DNA of 64,000 nucleotides from Primulina eburnea (GCF_022965805.1 NC_133104.1:24114069-24178068), one strand, 5' to 3'. Positions 1 to 11,390 are shown, counted from the first letter of the stretch. A program made the numbers and translations. The notes: generated by a model from the sequence alone, not told the origin.

Positions 1-923
1 AATTGTTCTTTAATAATATTTGAGTTCAGTTTTGTGAGAAACTGAATCTTGGAATCTTGTTGGTCAATAACAATCAGTTAAACTAGAGTAGTTGCGGAAA
101 GTAACTGACTGAAAGAAAGAATACGAAACTGAAAGAAATATGCAAGAGTTGTTTCTGGATGTTCGGAGAATTCAATTACTCCTACGTCACCCCTTCTATC
201 ACAAGGATATGATATTTACTAAAAGACTTTGATCGAGTACAACCCTTGTACAGACCCACTTCAGTTTGGACTTACCACTGCCAAAACCGAAACTCTTAGT
301 TCTACACAATATTCTCAGTGCGTAACTGATCTTAGCACTATTGAATCTAACAACTTTTAGACAGTACTAGTAAGCTCAAATTGTAGCCTTGATTGCTACG
401 AATAATTCAAATAAGGATGAGCTAAGATTTTGACAGAGTAACAGCAAGTTTAAGATTGAGTGATCGTCTCTGTTTTCTTCTGCTGTTCTTCAGTCATATT
501 TATAAACTTCTCTTTCAATGGTAACTTTGGTATGCATTTGAATTCTAGTATCCGTTGATTGCCACTTCATCATTCCTTGGGCAAGGTTCTCTTCATTGAT
601 TGTAATACGGCGTCTTAATTGCAATAGCCGAAATACGTTGTTCTATGCTGTAATGATTGAGGTGCAGCTTTCCATATTCAGTTGCTGTCTACTATGTCTT
701 TTTGTCGGTTGTTCTTTCCCGAGAAAATTCAGTTGAGATATGTTTTAACTAAAACTTATGCGGCTGAGTATATTAATTGATTGGTTTCCAACTGATCAGT
801 TTCCTTCATTAGTTCAGCTGGTTTCAGTTGTTAAGTAATCAGTCGCGTCTTTCGTATATTCAGTTGTCTCATAATTCAGTTAGTTTCTTTAGTTTGTCAA
901 ACTCCGAAATTTGGTTTCCAACA
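1..923 (-). repeat. 3' LTR of Copia-1 (its first ~65 bp lie outside the window)
   Basis: Base 1 corresponds to base 9107 of the other LTR. The copy runs to the terminal TTTCCAACA at 923, where the LTR ends in CA. The mirror TATA region is near 500. One AACGG motif of the promoter module is decayed to AATGG here, probably by CpG deamination. Confidence 0.93.
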
Positions 924-950
924 ATTTCCCCTTTTTTGGTGTTTGACAAA
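924..950 (-). promoter_or_regulatory. Polypurine tract of Copia-1 with flanking inverted-repeat arm
   Basis: Directly inside the 3' LTR the minus strand reads AAAAAAGGGGAAAT and then the LTR start TGTTGG. This is the plus-strand primer for reverse transcription. The next bases, GGTGTTTGACAAA (938-950), are the inverted complement, with one mismatch, of TTTGTCAAACTCC inside the LTR (893-905), so PPT and LTR start sit in a potential loop. Confidence 0.85.
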
Positions 951-1043
951 ACTAATCATATAGTAACTGGAGGATTGAACTCTTATAGACTGCTTCTTAA
1001 CAAAAACTGTCTCAAAACAAACTGCTAAATTGCTAACTGCTCT

Positions 1044-1971
1044 TCAATGTTTCTTCTGACTATCTTCCCCCTTTTTGTCAAACTGAGCCATGTGAATAGA
1101 TAATTGTCGAACTTCAGTAGATAAGATGCCGACATCAGCTGAGATACTGGAGATGGCAGTAAGAACTGAGGTTTGCAGTGAGTCTATTTTGTTTGCAACA
1201 GATGTTTCTAGTCTTTCCACTCGTTGGTTGATCAAATCTTGAGTAACGAAAAGAGCAGCAGTTGTAGCTTTGTTCTGCTTGTGTTCTATGGCAACTGAGA
1301 GTTCAGTTACAACTTCTTGAATATTCTTCAGCTTTGCAAAAACAAAATCTTCGGATCCATTGAGCTTTACAGAATTATAGAATTGGGTTGACTGAATGGA
1401 TTTGATGGCATCCATTATTTGATTCATATTTGTCTTGATGGTGTTGATTTCATCGAACAATGCTTCTGAATTTGAGATTTCAGGAGACATGACTCCTATA
1501 TCTTCCTGATGTGGCACTTGTTCTGGTGGAGTGAAAATTATCATAGTGCGATCAATTGTCTCTTCTTGACCTTGAGAGGAAGAAGGTTGATTCTGAGCAT
1601 CAGAAACACTTTGTTCTAGAATAATAGGGTTATCTGTGGTAACTGCTATTGGAGAATCATGGGCTTGTTCTTCTGTTTGATCAACGGCTGAAACTTGGGG
1701 TGGTTCTTCAGTTTGAAGGTTTTCAACATTAGGCAACTGCTCTTCCACGGATTCAGTAATTGTTTCCTCTTGGTTCTGAGTGAGCACTTCAGTTTGTTCT
1801 TCAGTTTCAGATGTCACTCGCTGAACTGTTTCTGGAGCAACAAGAAATTGAGCTTGTTCTGCGTTGTCAGAGAATTTAACATGTTCTTCAGCAACTGGAG
1901 ATTGAACATGTTTTTCAGCAACAAGAGTTTGAACATGTTCTTCAGCGATAAAAGTTTGAACTGGGTGATGT
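1044..1971 (-). pseudogene. C-terminal part of the Copia-1 extra (env-position) gene
   Basis: Open frame read on the minus strand after a stop near 1972. It begins with three perfect-length 27-bp repeats (1881-1961) encoding nonapeptides of the type VQTLVAEKH. A Gln/Glu-rich low-complexity stretch follows, then about 110 residues of heptad-like helix with many Ile/Leu/Val, probably a coiled coil. It ends in FDKKGEDSQKKH at 1044. The coding sequence for FDKKGE contains a second polypurine tract like the true PPT. The same C-terminal organisation is seen in Copia-3 (62834-64000). No transmembrane segment is evident, so a true envelope function is unsupported. It is separated from the upstream part of the gene by stops and frameshifts. 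Function unknown. Confidence 0.7.
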
Positions 1972-2229
1972 AATCAGAACTTCTTGTTCTGTTTGTTCAT
2001 TCAGGGGATCAACTGATTCAAAATTTTGTGCTTCAGTTTGAGCTTCCTGAGCAACTGACTGAATGATTTCATCGATATTGGCGAAAGTCAGTTCGGCCTT
2101 AGAATACAGATGTTGATCCTCGGTTGTTGTTTGTGGAACCTCCTTGACTGATTTGTCAGCAATGAGTTTTTCAGAAGATTCATTCTGCTAAGACGATAAA
2201 GATTTGTATTCCACTGTTCCTGAAGATTT

Positions 2230-2928
2230 TTATGGAAGAACAAGTTCTTGATCTTCTTCCCAAAACCTTATTTCTCTCTGTAGGCCACTAAGATCTGCAT
2301 CCAGTTGAGTGAACACAGCTCTATCTTGATATGCAGTTGGCCCTGTGGGGTTGTAGTTTTCTTTCAACTTTCTAACCATCTTATTCAGTTGAATAGCCCG
2401 TATTTGATCAAAGAAATATTGTCTCATTTCCAGTGCTTGAATAATGGTAGCAGCTTTAACTACTCTCAAAACTATCTTTTCCAGTTTAATAAACGTCTTC
2501 AGTTGGGATTTGTGCTTCAATTTCTTGGCAAAGATTTCGGTCCTGAAGCTTTTCCAACAGTCAAAAGATGTGAGTTTTGATGTGGCAAATGTATTTACCT
2601 CTTCCCAAATTAGATCGATATGAGTTTGAATTGCGTGAGATGGCCTTGGCTTCTCCCCAAGCTTGCCTTTTCCCTTCTCCGTGGTTAGAATATGAGGAAT
2701 TTGTAAGCCAGATTTTGTAGACTCCACTGGTTCCTTCAATGTGACGCCTTTCTGTCTAGCCTGAGGTAAAATAGTGGGTTGATTTACACGAGTGAAGGGA
2801 GCTTTTACTCTAGTGGATATCTTTTCAGTTGGAACTGAATCATCAAGAGGGATGACTTGCAATGGGATAGCCTGAATCGGCTTTTCAGCAGCTGACTGAG
2901 ACAGTTTCTCAGTAATGGTTGGTTCCAC
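2230..2928 (-). pseudogene. Middle part of the Copia-1 extra gene, frameshifted from the pol fusion
   Basis: This frame overlaps the end of the pol-fusion ORF (2805-2928) and continues the same ancestral protein after a frameshift. The Lys/Pro-rich linker at its start lines up with the C-terminal third of the Copia-2 extra ORF (30250-31457), including an ESTKSGLQIPHIL block matching ESTRTGLEIPHLL. The remainder, after residue ~85, has no counterpart in Copia-2 because solo LTR E interrupts that element at this point. It contains predicted helical segments (LIWEEVNTFATSKL, KLEKIVLRVVKAATIIQALE). No known catalytic motif is visible. Confidence 0.7.
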
Positions 2929-5900
2929 TGCTGGTATTGGTTTGGTTCTTTGTGTCTTTGGTTTCTTGATAAGTTTGGGAGAGGGATTTTCTCAGAATCT
3001 GATTCACTGAGAATCAGTTTTCGCTTTACAGCCTTCAGTTGGGCCAGCATCTTGGCTTTCTTGACTGATTTAGGAGCAGCTTGCTGCATCCCAATCTCCT
3101 TCTTGACTTTTACAAATTGTTTAGGCGAGGGATCCAACTTGGTCTTTGGTGGCAAGATATTATTGGCAGTGAATATCTTAACTTTTGAAGATTTTTCGGC
3201 ATTGTTAGTAACCAGTCCTTTGAGTTTCAGAATATAACTGATTGGAATGGCAAACCCCATGGACTGTTTTGTTGATTTAAGCATATTCTTTAGAATGCTG
3301 AAAATAATGTACCTCCAGTTGACTTTCTTCTCACCCATGATGATTGTCATCACCTGGAATTTTTCAAGAGTGAGAGCTGCATATGAGCCAGCTTTAGCTA
3401 AAATTCCCTTTGCTACAATATCAGCCAATAACTGAATTTCTGGTTTCAGTTCTTTCTTTGGGTCGGAGACTTTGATTTTCCGCCCATCAGCAGATAATGA
3501 GGATTTCATTTCCTCAATATCGGATGTTTTAACTTCAGAGAAACTGACATATCTATCAGTTGGCAAGGAAAAAATTTCTCCAAAATTTTCTTCAGATAAG
3601 ATCAGCAACTGATCATTAATAGTGACAGAGATATTTCCTTCACTAGTAACATACCCTTTCAGATAGAATTCATTCACTTCCTTCGAGTATACTTCTTGTG
3701 AAGATTGTCCCAAAAACATTCGGAGCCCAGCAGATTCAATCTTTAGAAAGACATTTTTGATATCAGCTTCTTGAATTGATAAAACCGAGTCAAAATCGAT
3801 TGCCATGGCATTCATCATGTGAGCAGGGATCTGATTAGCCTCGGGTAATGGTTTTGTGAAGATATCAGCTGCTTGCTGTTCAGTTGAAATGTATTCCAGT
3901 CGAATATCCTTCTTTAAAGCATGTTCCCTAATGAAGTGATGCCTGACATCTATATGCTTGGTCCTTGAGTGAAGAACTGGATTGTAAGTGATGGCAATTG
4001 TGCTGGTATTATCACAAAATATGGGCGATTCAGTTGACGTTACTCCATAATCCTTCAGTTGTTGCTGAATCCAGATCAGTTGTGCACAACAGCTACCAGC
4101 AGCAAGATATTCTGCTTCTGTTGTTGAGGTAGCTATGGATGTCTGCTTCTTGCTGAACCAACAGATCAGTCTGTCTCGTAAGAACTGACAAGATCCACTT
4201 GTACTTTTGCGACCAAGCTTACATCCTGCATAATCTGCATCTGAATATCCAACTAAATTGAAGGTGGAGTCTTTTGAATACCATAACCCAACATTTTGCG
4301 TGTCCTTAAGATATCTTAGAATTCTTTTAGCAGCTGAGAAATGTGATTGCTTAGTATTTGCTTGAAATCTGGCACACATACAGACATAAAAAACAGTATC
4401 AGGACGACTGGCTGTTAGGTACAACAATGAACCTATTAACCCTCTATATAATGTCGCCTCCACTGATATTCCCCCTTCGTCGGTGTCTAGTTTAACTGAT
4501 GAGCTCATGGGAGTAGTTGCAGCTGAACATGATTCCATACCAAATTTCTTTAGAAACTCCTTTGTATATTTTGTTTGACTAATGAATATACCAGTTTCCA
4601 GTTGCTTCACTTGCAGTCCAAGAAAGAATGTCAGTTCACCCATCATGCTCATTTCAAACTTGTCCTGCATTAACTTAGCAAACTTTTCGCACAATTTGGG
4701 GTTAGTTGACCCAAATATTATATCATCAACATAAATTTGAACTAATAGAATGTGATTATTTTTAGTAAATTTGAACAAGGTATTATCAACTGATCCGACT
4801 GAAAATTCATGATCAGTTAGGAATTTTGAAAGAGTTTTGTACCAAGCCCTGGGAGCTTGTTTAAGACCATATAATGCTTTGTTCAAATAGTATACATGAT
4901 CAGGAAGTTTGTGGTTTACAAAACCTGGAGGTTGTTCAACATATACTTCTTCTTGTAACTGACCGTTTAGGAATGCACTCTTCACATCCATCTGGTAAAC
5001 TTTGAAGTTTTTGTGAGATTCATAAGCAAGAAATATTCTGATTGCTTCCAGTCTTGCAAATGGAGCATACGTCTCATCGTAGTCAATTCCTTCTTCTTGC
5101 CTATATCCTTGTGCTACTAGTCTTGCTTTGTTGCGTATAACTGAACCGTCCTCGTTCAGTTTATTCCTGTACACCCATTTTGTACCTATAATGGTTTTTG
5201 AAGTTGGTCTTGGAACTAAGTTCCAGACGTTATTGTGACTGAACTGATTCAGCTCTTCTTGCATAGCATTTACCCAGTTAGGATCAGCAAGAGCCTCATC
5301 AGTTTTCTTTGGTTCCAGTTGTGAGACAAAGGCTGAATGAATAAATAAATTTAACATTTGATTGCGAGTTCTTACTGGATCAGATGGATTTCCTATTACC
5401 AGTTGTGGTGGATGTGATTTTTTCCATCTGTACTCTGCATTTGTTGCATCAGCAACTTCTTCAGTTGGTAACTGGATGCAGTTTTCAGCTTCAGTTGATG
5501 CCTCGTCAGCTGGTATTTGAATGTTATCATTTTGCTTTAATAACTGATTGTCAGCATTGACTTCCTGCTCATTTAATTTATCCAATATCTCTGGTTCTGG
5601 TGTTTGAAAGATGTTTTGATTGTTATGACTTTCATCTTTGTCATCATCTTCCAAACTGATATCTGTAAATCGATTAGCTAGCTCAACTTGATCAGTTGGC
5701 TTATCAGTTAGTACAGTTTCATCAAAATCAACATGCGTAGATTCTTCAACATTTAAAGTTTTCTTATTAAAGACTCTATAAGCTATACTAACTGATGAAT
5801 ATCCAAGGAATATTCCTTCTGCAGATTCGGCATCAAATGTTTTTAAATAATTTTTACCATTATCATGAATAAAACATCTGCAGCCGAATATTTTGAAATA

Positions 5901-5966
5901 AGTGATTATACTTTTTCTTCCATGCCAGATCTCATATGGTGTTTTCATATGATTCTTATTAATCAT
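2805..5966 (-). CDS. pol: Copia-1 pol C-terminal half (RT-RNase H) fused in frame to the extra gene, 1053 codons
   Basis: Uninterrupted frame. Residues 1-90 are the integrase C-terminal part ([15 protein letters not shown]). RT follows with the catalytic [11 protein letters not shown] and [10 protein letters not shown] (around residue 412), then copia RNase H ([31 protein letters not shown]). Pol normally stops soon after [10 protein letters not shown]. Here, at about residue 709 (near 3838), it runs straight into the extra domain, starting at its second residue: PLPEANQIP against MATQIP in Copia-2. The ~1.2 kb spacer that Copia-2 has between the two genes is therefore missing. The extra domain (residues ~710-1053) is about 60% identical by eye to Copia-2's separate ORF at 30250. 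The first codon shown is an internal Met; pol really starts further upstream. Confidence 0.9.
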   Translation of the reverse strand: MINKNHMKTPYEIWHGRKSIITYFKIFGCRCFIHDNGKNYLKTFDAESAEGIFLGYSSVSIAYRVFNKKTLNVEESTHVDFDETVLTDKPTDQVELANRFTDISLEDDDKDESHNNQNIFQTPEPEILDKLNEQEVNADNQLLKQNDNIQIPADEASTEAENCIQLPTEEVADATNAEYRWKKSHPPQLVIGNPSDPVRTRNQMLNLFIHSAFVSQLEPKKTDEALADPNWVNAMQEELNQFSHNNVWNLVPRPTSKTIIGTKWVYRNKLNEDGSVIRNKARLVAQGYRQEEGIDYDETYAPFARLEAIRIFLAYESHKNFKVYQMDVKSAFLNGQLQEEVYVEQPPGFVNHKLPDHVYYLNKALYGLKQAPRAWYKTLSKFLTDHEFSVGSVDNTLFKFTKNNHILLVQIYVDDIIFGSTNPKLCEKFAKLMQDKFEMSMMGELTFFLGLQVKQLETGIFISQTKYTKEFLKKFGMESCSAATTPMSSSVKLDTDEGGISVEATLYRGLIGSLLYLTASRPDTVFYVCMCARFQANTKQSHFSAAKRILRYLKDTQNVGLWYSKDSTFNLVGYSDADYAGCKLGRKSTSGSCQFLRDRLICWFSKKQTSIATSTTEAEYLAAGSCCAQLIWIQQQLKDYGVTSTESPIFCDNTSTIAITYNPVLHSRTKHIDVRHHFIREHALKKDIRLEYISTEQQAADIFTKPLPEANQIPAHMMNAMAIDFDSVLSIQEADIKNVFLKIESAGLRMFLGQSSQEVYSKEVNEFYLKGYVTSEGNISVTINDQLLILSEENFGEIFSLPTDRYVSFSEVKTSDIEEMKSSLSADGRKIKVSDPKKELKPEIQLLADIVAKGILAKAGSYAALTLEKFQVMTIIMGEKKVNWRYIIFSILKNMLKSTKQSMGFAIPISYILKLKGLVTNNAEKSSKVKIFTANNILPPKTKLDPSPKQFVKVKKEIGMQQAAPKSVKKAKMLAQLKAVKRKLILSESDSEKIPLPNLSRNQRHKEPNQYQQWNQPLLRNCLSQLLKSRFRLSHCKSSLLMIQFQLKRYPLE

Positions 5967-6014
5967 TGATCTGCTCTGAGTATAACACGCAGTGTTTACT
6001 GTCTCTGCCCAAAA

Positions 6015-6480
6015 TCATTGAGAAATACCAGAATCAGCAAGCATTGTTCTAGCAGCTTCTTTAAGGGTCCGATTTCTTCTCTCAGCTACACCGTTTTGCT
6101 GAGGAGTTCTTGCTGCTGAGAGCTCATGCTTGATTCCAGCATTTTCTAGGAAGCTTGAAAGTGTTTGATTGATGAATTCAGTTCCTCGATCAGATCTGAT
6201 TCGATCAATCTCAACTGATTTTTCATTTAAAAGTCTTTTGAAGAGTTTAATCAGTTGTGCAGCCGTATGGTCTTTGGATTTGAGAAAGATAACCCAAGTA
6301 AATTTTGAAAAATCATCTACGACCACCAAGGTGTATTTCATTCCCCCTAAGCTCATGACTGGTATTGGACCAAAGAGATCTATGTGCAATAGTTCTAAGC
6401 ATCGGGATGAAGATTTACAGCCCTTGTTTTTGAAAGAAGATCGTACTTGTTTTCCATACTGACATGCTGAGCAAAGTTTT
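6015..6480 (-). pseudogene. pol: Copia-1 integrase catalytic core
   Basis: Encodes the integrase core that inserts the cDNA into the chromosome. The acidic triad is visible: HIDLFGPIP (D), IRSDRGTEF (D) and PQQNGVAERRNRTLKE (E). The frame is broken by a stop at each end: near 6480 it is separated from the zinc-binding and protease frame, and near 6012 from the downstream pol frame, where QRF-W is expected. Confidence 0.88.
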
Positions 6481-6482
6481 TC

Positions 6483-7043
6483 TTATGAAAAATCTATTTT
6501 GGGCAAACCAGTTACAAGTTCATGTTTACTCAGATAGGCAATGGATTTAAAGTTTAAATGATTTAACCTTTTATTCCACAACCAGTTTTGAGATGATTTT
6601 GAAGCAGTAAAGCAAACTGGTGCATAAGGCTGATCATTCCAACTGACTTTATATGTGTTTCCACATCGTTTGCCAGTTAGTATGATTTCATCAGTTGATG
6701 TTTTAACTGAGCATGAATTTTTATCAAATTGTACCGAGAATCCATTGTCGCATAACTGACTGTTGCTAATCAAGTTATACTTTAGATTCTCTACTAATAA
6801 AACATCTTTAATAGTAAAGTTACCATGGATAAGCTTACCCTTATCCACGGTTTTAACTTTGGAATTATCTCCGAAACTGATGTTTGGACCACTATATTTT
6901 GTCAGTTGAGATAGCATACTTGCATCTCCTGTCATATGTCGTGAGCAACCGCTGTCCAAATACCATATTGAATTTTTATTTGTACTTGTTACCTGCAAGC
7001 ACACACATAATATGATTTGGTACCCATATCTATTTGGGTCCAA
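6483..7043 (-). pseudogene. pol: Copia-1 protease and integrase zinc-binding (GAG-pre-integrase) region
   Basis: The aspartic protease signature is WYLDSGCSRHMTGD (DSG catalytic loop) near the start. The region then continues through the LIHGNFTIKDVLLVENLKYNLIS block typical of copia protease. It ends in the integrase HHCC region (NKRLNHLNFKSIAYL), where the first zinc-ligand His is replaced (WNKRLNH instead of WHKRLNH in Copia-2). The frame overlaps the end of gag at 7030-7043, as expected for a gag/pol boundary. Confidence 0.85.
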
Positions 7044-8981
7044 AACTTATTAGTCCCTTTGGAACCCATACTTGGATTAGTCTAACTGATTTTCCAGTAG
7101 CCGTGTTCCAAATTATTTTTCTCGACTTCTGTGTGTTAGGTGTGCGGTGTACAGATGACACAGTATGCATTTTAGCTTGGTTCAACTGATTGTTTAGTCT
7201 GTATCTTTTCTGGACTGGTTTGCAGTTATAATAATTTGAATAGTTATATGAATAGTTCTTGCTAAATCTTTTTGATGAATGACTTTCTGAGTCAGTAGAA
7301 ATTTTTGGACTGTAACCAACTCCATGTCTTCTGGCCTTATACTTATTCTCAATAGGTTGTTCATTCAGTTTGCTAGGCTTAAATTTTTCTTGTTCTACTG
7401 TTGATTTGACAAATTTAATGTATTTCCCTTTGTCCATGTTCTGTTCGGTTTGAGTATCTCTTGGAAATGTTACACCTTGAGTATTGAGTCCTAATCCAGA
7501 TTTATCAAAAACTGATTTTTTTGAATTTTGCATTTCATTCAATACAGCTGATGACTTATTCCAAGATTTAATGAGCTTAGATTGTTCTGAGTTTTGAAGC
7601 ATTAACTTTTGAATTAATGACTTATCTTTGTTTCTTTCTTCTCTTAGCTCAGCAATCTCCCTTTTTAGACTCAACTCATCAACTGATTCAACAGTTTTGA
7701 TTTTATTGTCCATGGGATCATTTTGCTTTGACTTCATTTCCTCAAATGATGATGCAAGTTTCTGGTACTCATTTACCATTTCATGCAATGTTAAAATGAG
7801 TTCTTCTCGTGTAAAGTCAGTTGAACTAAAATCAAATACCTATTGACTTGTAGATTCTGCTTCAGTATCATTGGCCATTAGGCATTTGACTTCCTCTTCA
7901 TCACTTGAGCTATATCAGCTTTCTGATTCTGCTTCGTCACTATCAGTTTCTGCCCATTTGGATTTGTTCTCTTCAGCTAATAGAACCTCATGTTTCTTTC
8001 TGTAGGTTTTCTTATCATCTCTGGGTCTTCTCTTATGCTCATGTGATTTCTTTCTTCTGTCAGTTGATCCTTGACTGTCCTTTTTAGGTTTAGGACAGTC
8101 AGCAATGTAATGACCTGTTTTGCCACAATTGTAGCAAGCATTTGTTTCTTCTTTGGAATTATTTCTCTGGTATTGCTTCTGAAAGTTTCCTTGGTTCTTT
8201 CTCATGAACCTCCCAAACTTTTTGATGAATAATGACATAGCATCATTGCTTAACTGATCAGTATATTTCTCGGCTGAACCAGTTGGTTCAGTTCTGACAG
8301 CTGCTAGAGCAGTTGTAGGAGTAGATGGTTCTCCTTCTCTGTTCTGCAATTCAAATTCATAAGCTTTTAAATCAGCAAATAGATCATGAAGTTCGATCTA
8401 GTTCAAGTCTTTAGACTCTCTCATAGCCCTAGTTTTGACATCCCATTCCTTTGGAAGGCCTCTCATCACTTTTAGTGCAACCTCTTTGTTAGTATACAAT
8501 TTTCCAAGTGCATTTAATTCATTGACAATACTGCTCACCCTTTCATCATACTCATTCATTGATTCTACAACCTTCATTCTGATATTGTTTGAATAGCAAC
8601 AGAGAGTTTATTTTCTTTTTTTTGTTCATTTCCTTCATTTAACTGAATCAACTTTTCCCAAATTTCTTTTGCTGTTTTGCACATCTTTATTTTGTTGAAG
8701 GTTGCTTTGTCCAGTGTTTTGTATAGAGTGTCTTTGGCCACATTGTCAAGATTGGCTTTTCTTTTGTCCTCAGTTGTCCACTCTTCTCTGGGCTTTTGAA
8801 TTCTCTGTGGTGCCCCTTCAGTTATGGCAATTGCTGTATTTTCTTTTAGAATCTTCATGGGTCCGTCTGTTATGACATACCACATGTCATCATCTTGTGC
8901 AGCTAAGTGAGCCTGCATTCTGATTTTCCAGTCATCAAAATCTTCTCTTGAGAACATAGGAATTTTATTGAATGAAGTCAT
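7030..8981 (-). pseudogene. gag: Copia-1 gag (nucleocapsid/capsid), broken
   Basis: Starts at MTSFNKIPMFSREDFDDW (8981), 47 bp inside the primer site. The N-terminal UBN2/copia-gag helices end at a premature stop at 8574. The next open block (7915-8349) contains an intact CCHC zinc knuckle, CYNCGKTGHYIADC. The last block (7030-7788) is a coiled-coil-like, Lys/Glu-rich region ending LISFGPK, a terminus shared with Copia-2. At least two frameshifts or stops separate the blocks. Gag would package the element RNA. This copy cannot make a full-length protein without readthrough. Confidence 0.88.
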
Positions 8982-9027
8982 GCTAGTAGATTTATAGATC
9001 AGAAGTATTCAAGAACAAGATTCAACT

Positions 9028-9039
9028 GCTCTGATACCA
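9028..9039 (-). other. Primer binding site, initiator tRNA-Met type (Copia-1)
   Basis: The minus strand reads TGGTATCAGAGC, complementary to the 3' end of plant initiator tRNA-Met, two bases from the 5' LTR end at 9042. This fixes the LTR boundary and the element's orientation. Confidence 0.93.
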
Positions 9040-9041
9040 CT

Positions 9042-10031
9042 TGATAGGATCGGTTGTCGTAACAAAAGTGTTTAGAAGGGGGGGTTGAATAAACACTTAC
9101 AATTAAAATTGTTCTTTAATAATATTTGAGTTCATTTTGGTGAGAAACTGAATCTCGGAATCTTGTTGGTCAATAACAATCAGTTAAACTAGAGTAGTTG
9201 CGGAAAGTAACTGACTAAAAGATAGAATACGAAACTGAAAGAAATATGCAAGAGTTGTTTCTGGATGTTCGGAGAATTCAATTACTCCTACGTCACCCCT
9301 TCTATCACAAGGATAGGATATTTACTAAAAGACTTTGATCGAGTACAACTCTTGTACAGACCCACTTCAGTTTGGACTTACCACTGCCAAAACTGAAACT
9401 CTTAGTTCTACACAATATTCTCAGTGCGTAACTGATCTTAGCACTATTGAATCTAACAACTTTTAGATAGTACTAGTAAGCTCAAATTGTAGCCTTGATT
9501 GCTACGAATAATTCAAATAAGGATGAGCTAAGATTTTGACAGAGTAACAGCAAGTTTAAGATTTAGTGATCGTCTCTGCTTTCTTCTGCTCTTCTTCAGT
9601 CATATTTATAAACTTCTCTTTCAACGGTAACTTTGATATGCATTTGAATTCTAGTATCCGTTGATTGCCACTTCATCATTCCTTGGGCAAGGTTCTCTTC
9701 ATTGATTGTAATACGGCGTCTTAATTTCAATAGCCGAAATAATTTGTTCTATGCTGTAATGATTGAGGTGCGGCTTTCCATATTCAGTTGCTGTCTACTA
9801 TGTCTTTTTGTCGGTTGTTCTTTCCATGAGAAACATTCAGTTGAGATATGTTTTAACTGAAACTTATGCGGCTGAGTATATTAACTGATCGGTTTCCAAC
9901 TGTTCAGTTTTTTTCATTAGTTCAGCTGCTTCCAGTTGTTAAGTAATCAGTCGCGTCTTTCGTATATTCAGTTGTCTCATAATTCAGTTAGTTTCTGTAG
10001 TTTGTCAAACTCCGAAATTTGGTTTCCAACA
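9042..10031 (-). repeat. 5' LTR of Copia-1 (990 bp)
   Basis: Begins TGATAGGATC and ends TTTCCAACA on the plus strand (TG...CA). The five bases after it, CAAAT (10032-10036), correspond to CAAGT at 19735-19739 of the intact A LTR and are half of the expected target-site duplication; the other half lies outside the window. Confidence 0.93.
9601..9664 (-). promoter_or_regulatory. Copia-1 LTR promoter module: inverted AACGG pair plus TATA
   Basis: On the minus strand a TATAAAT box lies at 9601-9610, with TTACCGTTG (9622-9630) about 12 bp upstream and TCAACGGATA (9655-9664) a further 25 bp upstream. The same arrangement recurs in Copia-2 and Copia-3. AACGG/CCGTTG is a MYB-type binding core, so MYB control is an inference. 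Confidence 0.6.
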
Positions 10032-11390
10032 CAAATCCACTACAATGTCTTTTTGTTTTTATTTTTCTTTTAATTTTTTGAATCTTTAATTGGTAATTTT
10101 TAATTGTTCAAATTGTAATTTAAGTAGTTGAGATCAAATGATCCACTCTTGGTAATACAATAAAGTTAACATTAATAAACATTATTGAAATTCACTTAAT
10201 AAAATGGTTCTAATATATTAAATAATCATTTTTATATTATATTATATATTATTATCTTATAATTATATAATATATACCAAAACTTATAAATGTTGTCAAG
10301 TATTTATTGTGCTATATATATTTGTAAACACTAAATCAAGGTTCCCACTTTAAATTGTTGGTAAAACCAAACAAAAATTTAAATGGTACCAAGAAATTAA
10401 TATTATGATATATTTATAAATAATAAATCAAGGCATCCACTTTAAATGGTTGGTAATACAAAACTAACATTTAAATGGTTCCAAGAATTTAGTGTAATAT
10501 ATAGCAACAATAAATCAAAACTCTCAATTATAAATAGGGTATAATAATACTTAAAGAAATAAATATTACATAAACAATAAATAATGATTAAATATTTTAA
10601 AACATAGATTATTAACTTTTAATAACCTTATTATCATACCAAGAGCTTCACATTTTCATCTCAATATTGGGAAGTTAGCTACTCATTATTCAAAGTATAA
10701 AACTTTGAATATGAAATTAACATGCTAATTATATTTAAATGAAGAAATAAAGGAAAAATAAAGAGAGAAATATTATGAACTCAAAGATTTGTTCATAGAA
10801 TGAGGGATATCCTAACTCATTACAATGCACCCCTATTTATAGCCAAATTTGAGGAGACAACCACAAATAAAATATTATTTTTTTTACACATAAGTCTTTA
10901 TTGGTGTCTCAAGAAATTATATTTTAATACAAATCACTTTTGAAAATCTTCCCATCCGAATTTTCTATTCCACATAAAATAAAACATGTAGATATCTGAG
11001 TTGTTTGAATTGTGGTAATTTTTTTTTAACCATTTGACCAAGTAATTTGAGAGATATGGTCAAAATGCTAGAGCATGGTAAAACTGCCACTTCTTTGATA
11101 ACTTTATTTCTTGCTTAATTTGATTCTACTTGTGAGAAGATTTTTATCTCATGCTTGCCACCAATATTGTAGATATTAACATCAAATTTCTACAGGTCCA
11201 AGAATCATCTTAATCTCATTTGCAACGCCAAGGTTATTCTTGTTTTATCGAACCTATACAAAATAATAAAAACTTAAAATTATACAACAACTTATATTTA
11301 AAACATATAATATTTAAACATTTAATAAAACAAAAACTATAAATTTATATTATAAAACATTTAATTAATATACAATTTTTATGTTTATCA
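10032..11390 (-). repeat. 3' LTR of Athila A (first ~100 bp lie left of Copia-1)
   Basis: Matches 19735-20180 and 37591-38670, with the shared terminus ATGTTTATCA. It contains two diverged ~110-bp direct units (from about 10334 and 10428), each starting AATCAAGG and carrying TTTAAATGGT-type blocks. A TATA box on the minus strand (GGCTATAAATAGGGG, about 10829-10843) is the likely promoter; the equivalent in the other LTR is at 38097-38106. Very AT-rich, with no coding potential. Confidence 0.87.
10832..10841 (-). promoter_or_regulatory. TATA box of the Athila A LTR
   Basis: CTATAAATAG on the minus strand is a perfect plant TATA consensus, conserved in the second LTR copy at 38097-38106. Confidence 0.65.

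Larger units (their letters stand above)
1..10031 (-). mobile_element. Copia-1: Ty1/copia LTR retrotransposon (SIRE/Maximus-like), left end outside the window
   Basis: The order on the minus strand is 5' LTR, tRNA-Met primer site, gag, protease, integrase, reverse transcriptase, RNase H, extra gene, polypurine tract and 3' LTR, the copia order with integrase before RT. The two LTR copies (1-923 and 9042-10031) align along their length with roughly 30 differences by my eye count over about 925 bp, so the insertion is fairly recent. It lies inside the 3' LTR of Athila element A: the sequence right of 10031 continues A's LTR, matching 19735 onwards. An extra gene beyond RNase H is the hallmark of the SIRE/Maximus lineage. 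Several stops and frameshifts in gag and the extra gene make it non-autonomous, although the RT-RNase H frame is open. Confidence 0.93.

Noticed and set aside
1044..2928. Extra copia gene as a retroviral envelope
   Set aside because: Position matches env, but no signal peptide, transmembrane segment or furin-like site is seen in Copia-1, -2 or -3; I use 'env-position' only.
3815..3845. Pol-extra fusion in Copia-1 as a product of splicing
   Set aside because: Using the acceptor-like AG seen before the Copia-2 gene would retain about 18 bases before the ATG; the fusion instead joins at codon 2, so a deletion fits better.
9028..9039. Possible tRNA-Met gene fragments at the TGGTATCAGAGC sites (also 22525, 23787, 51825)
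   Set aside because: Only 12 bases match and each is placed exactly two bases from an LTR; these are primer binding sites.
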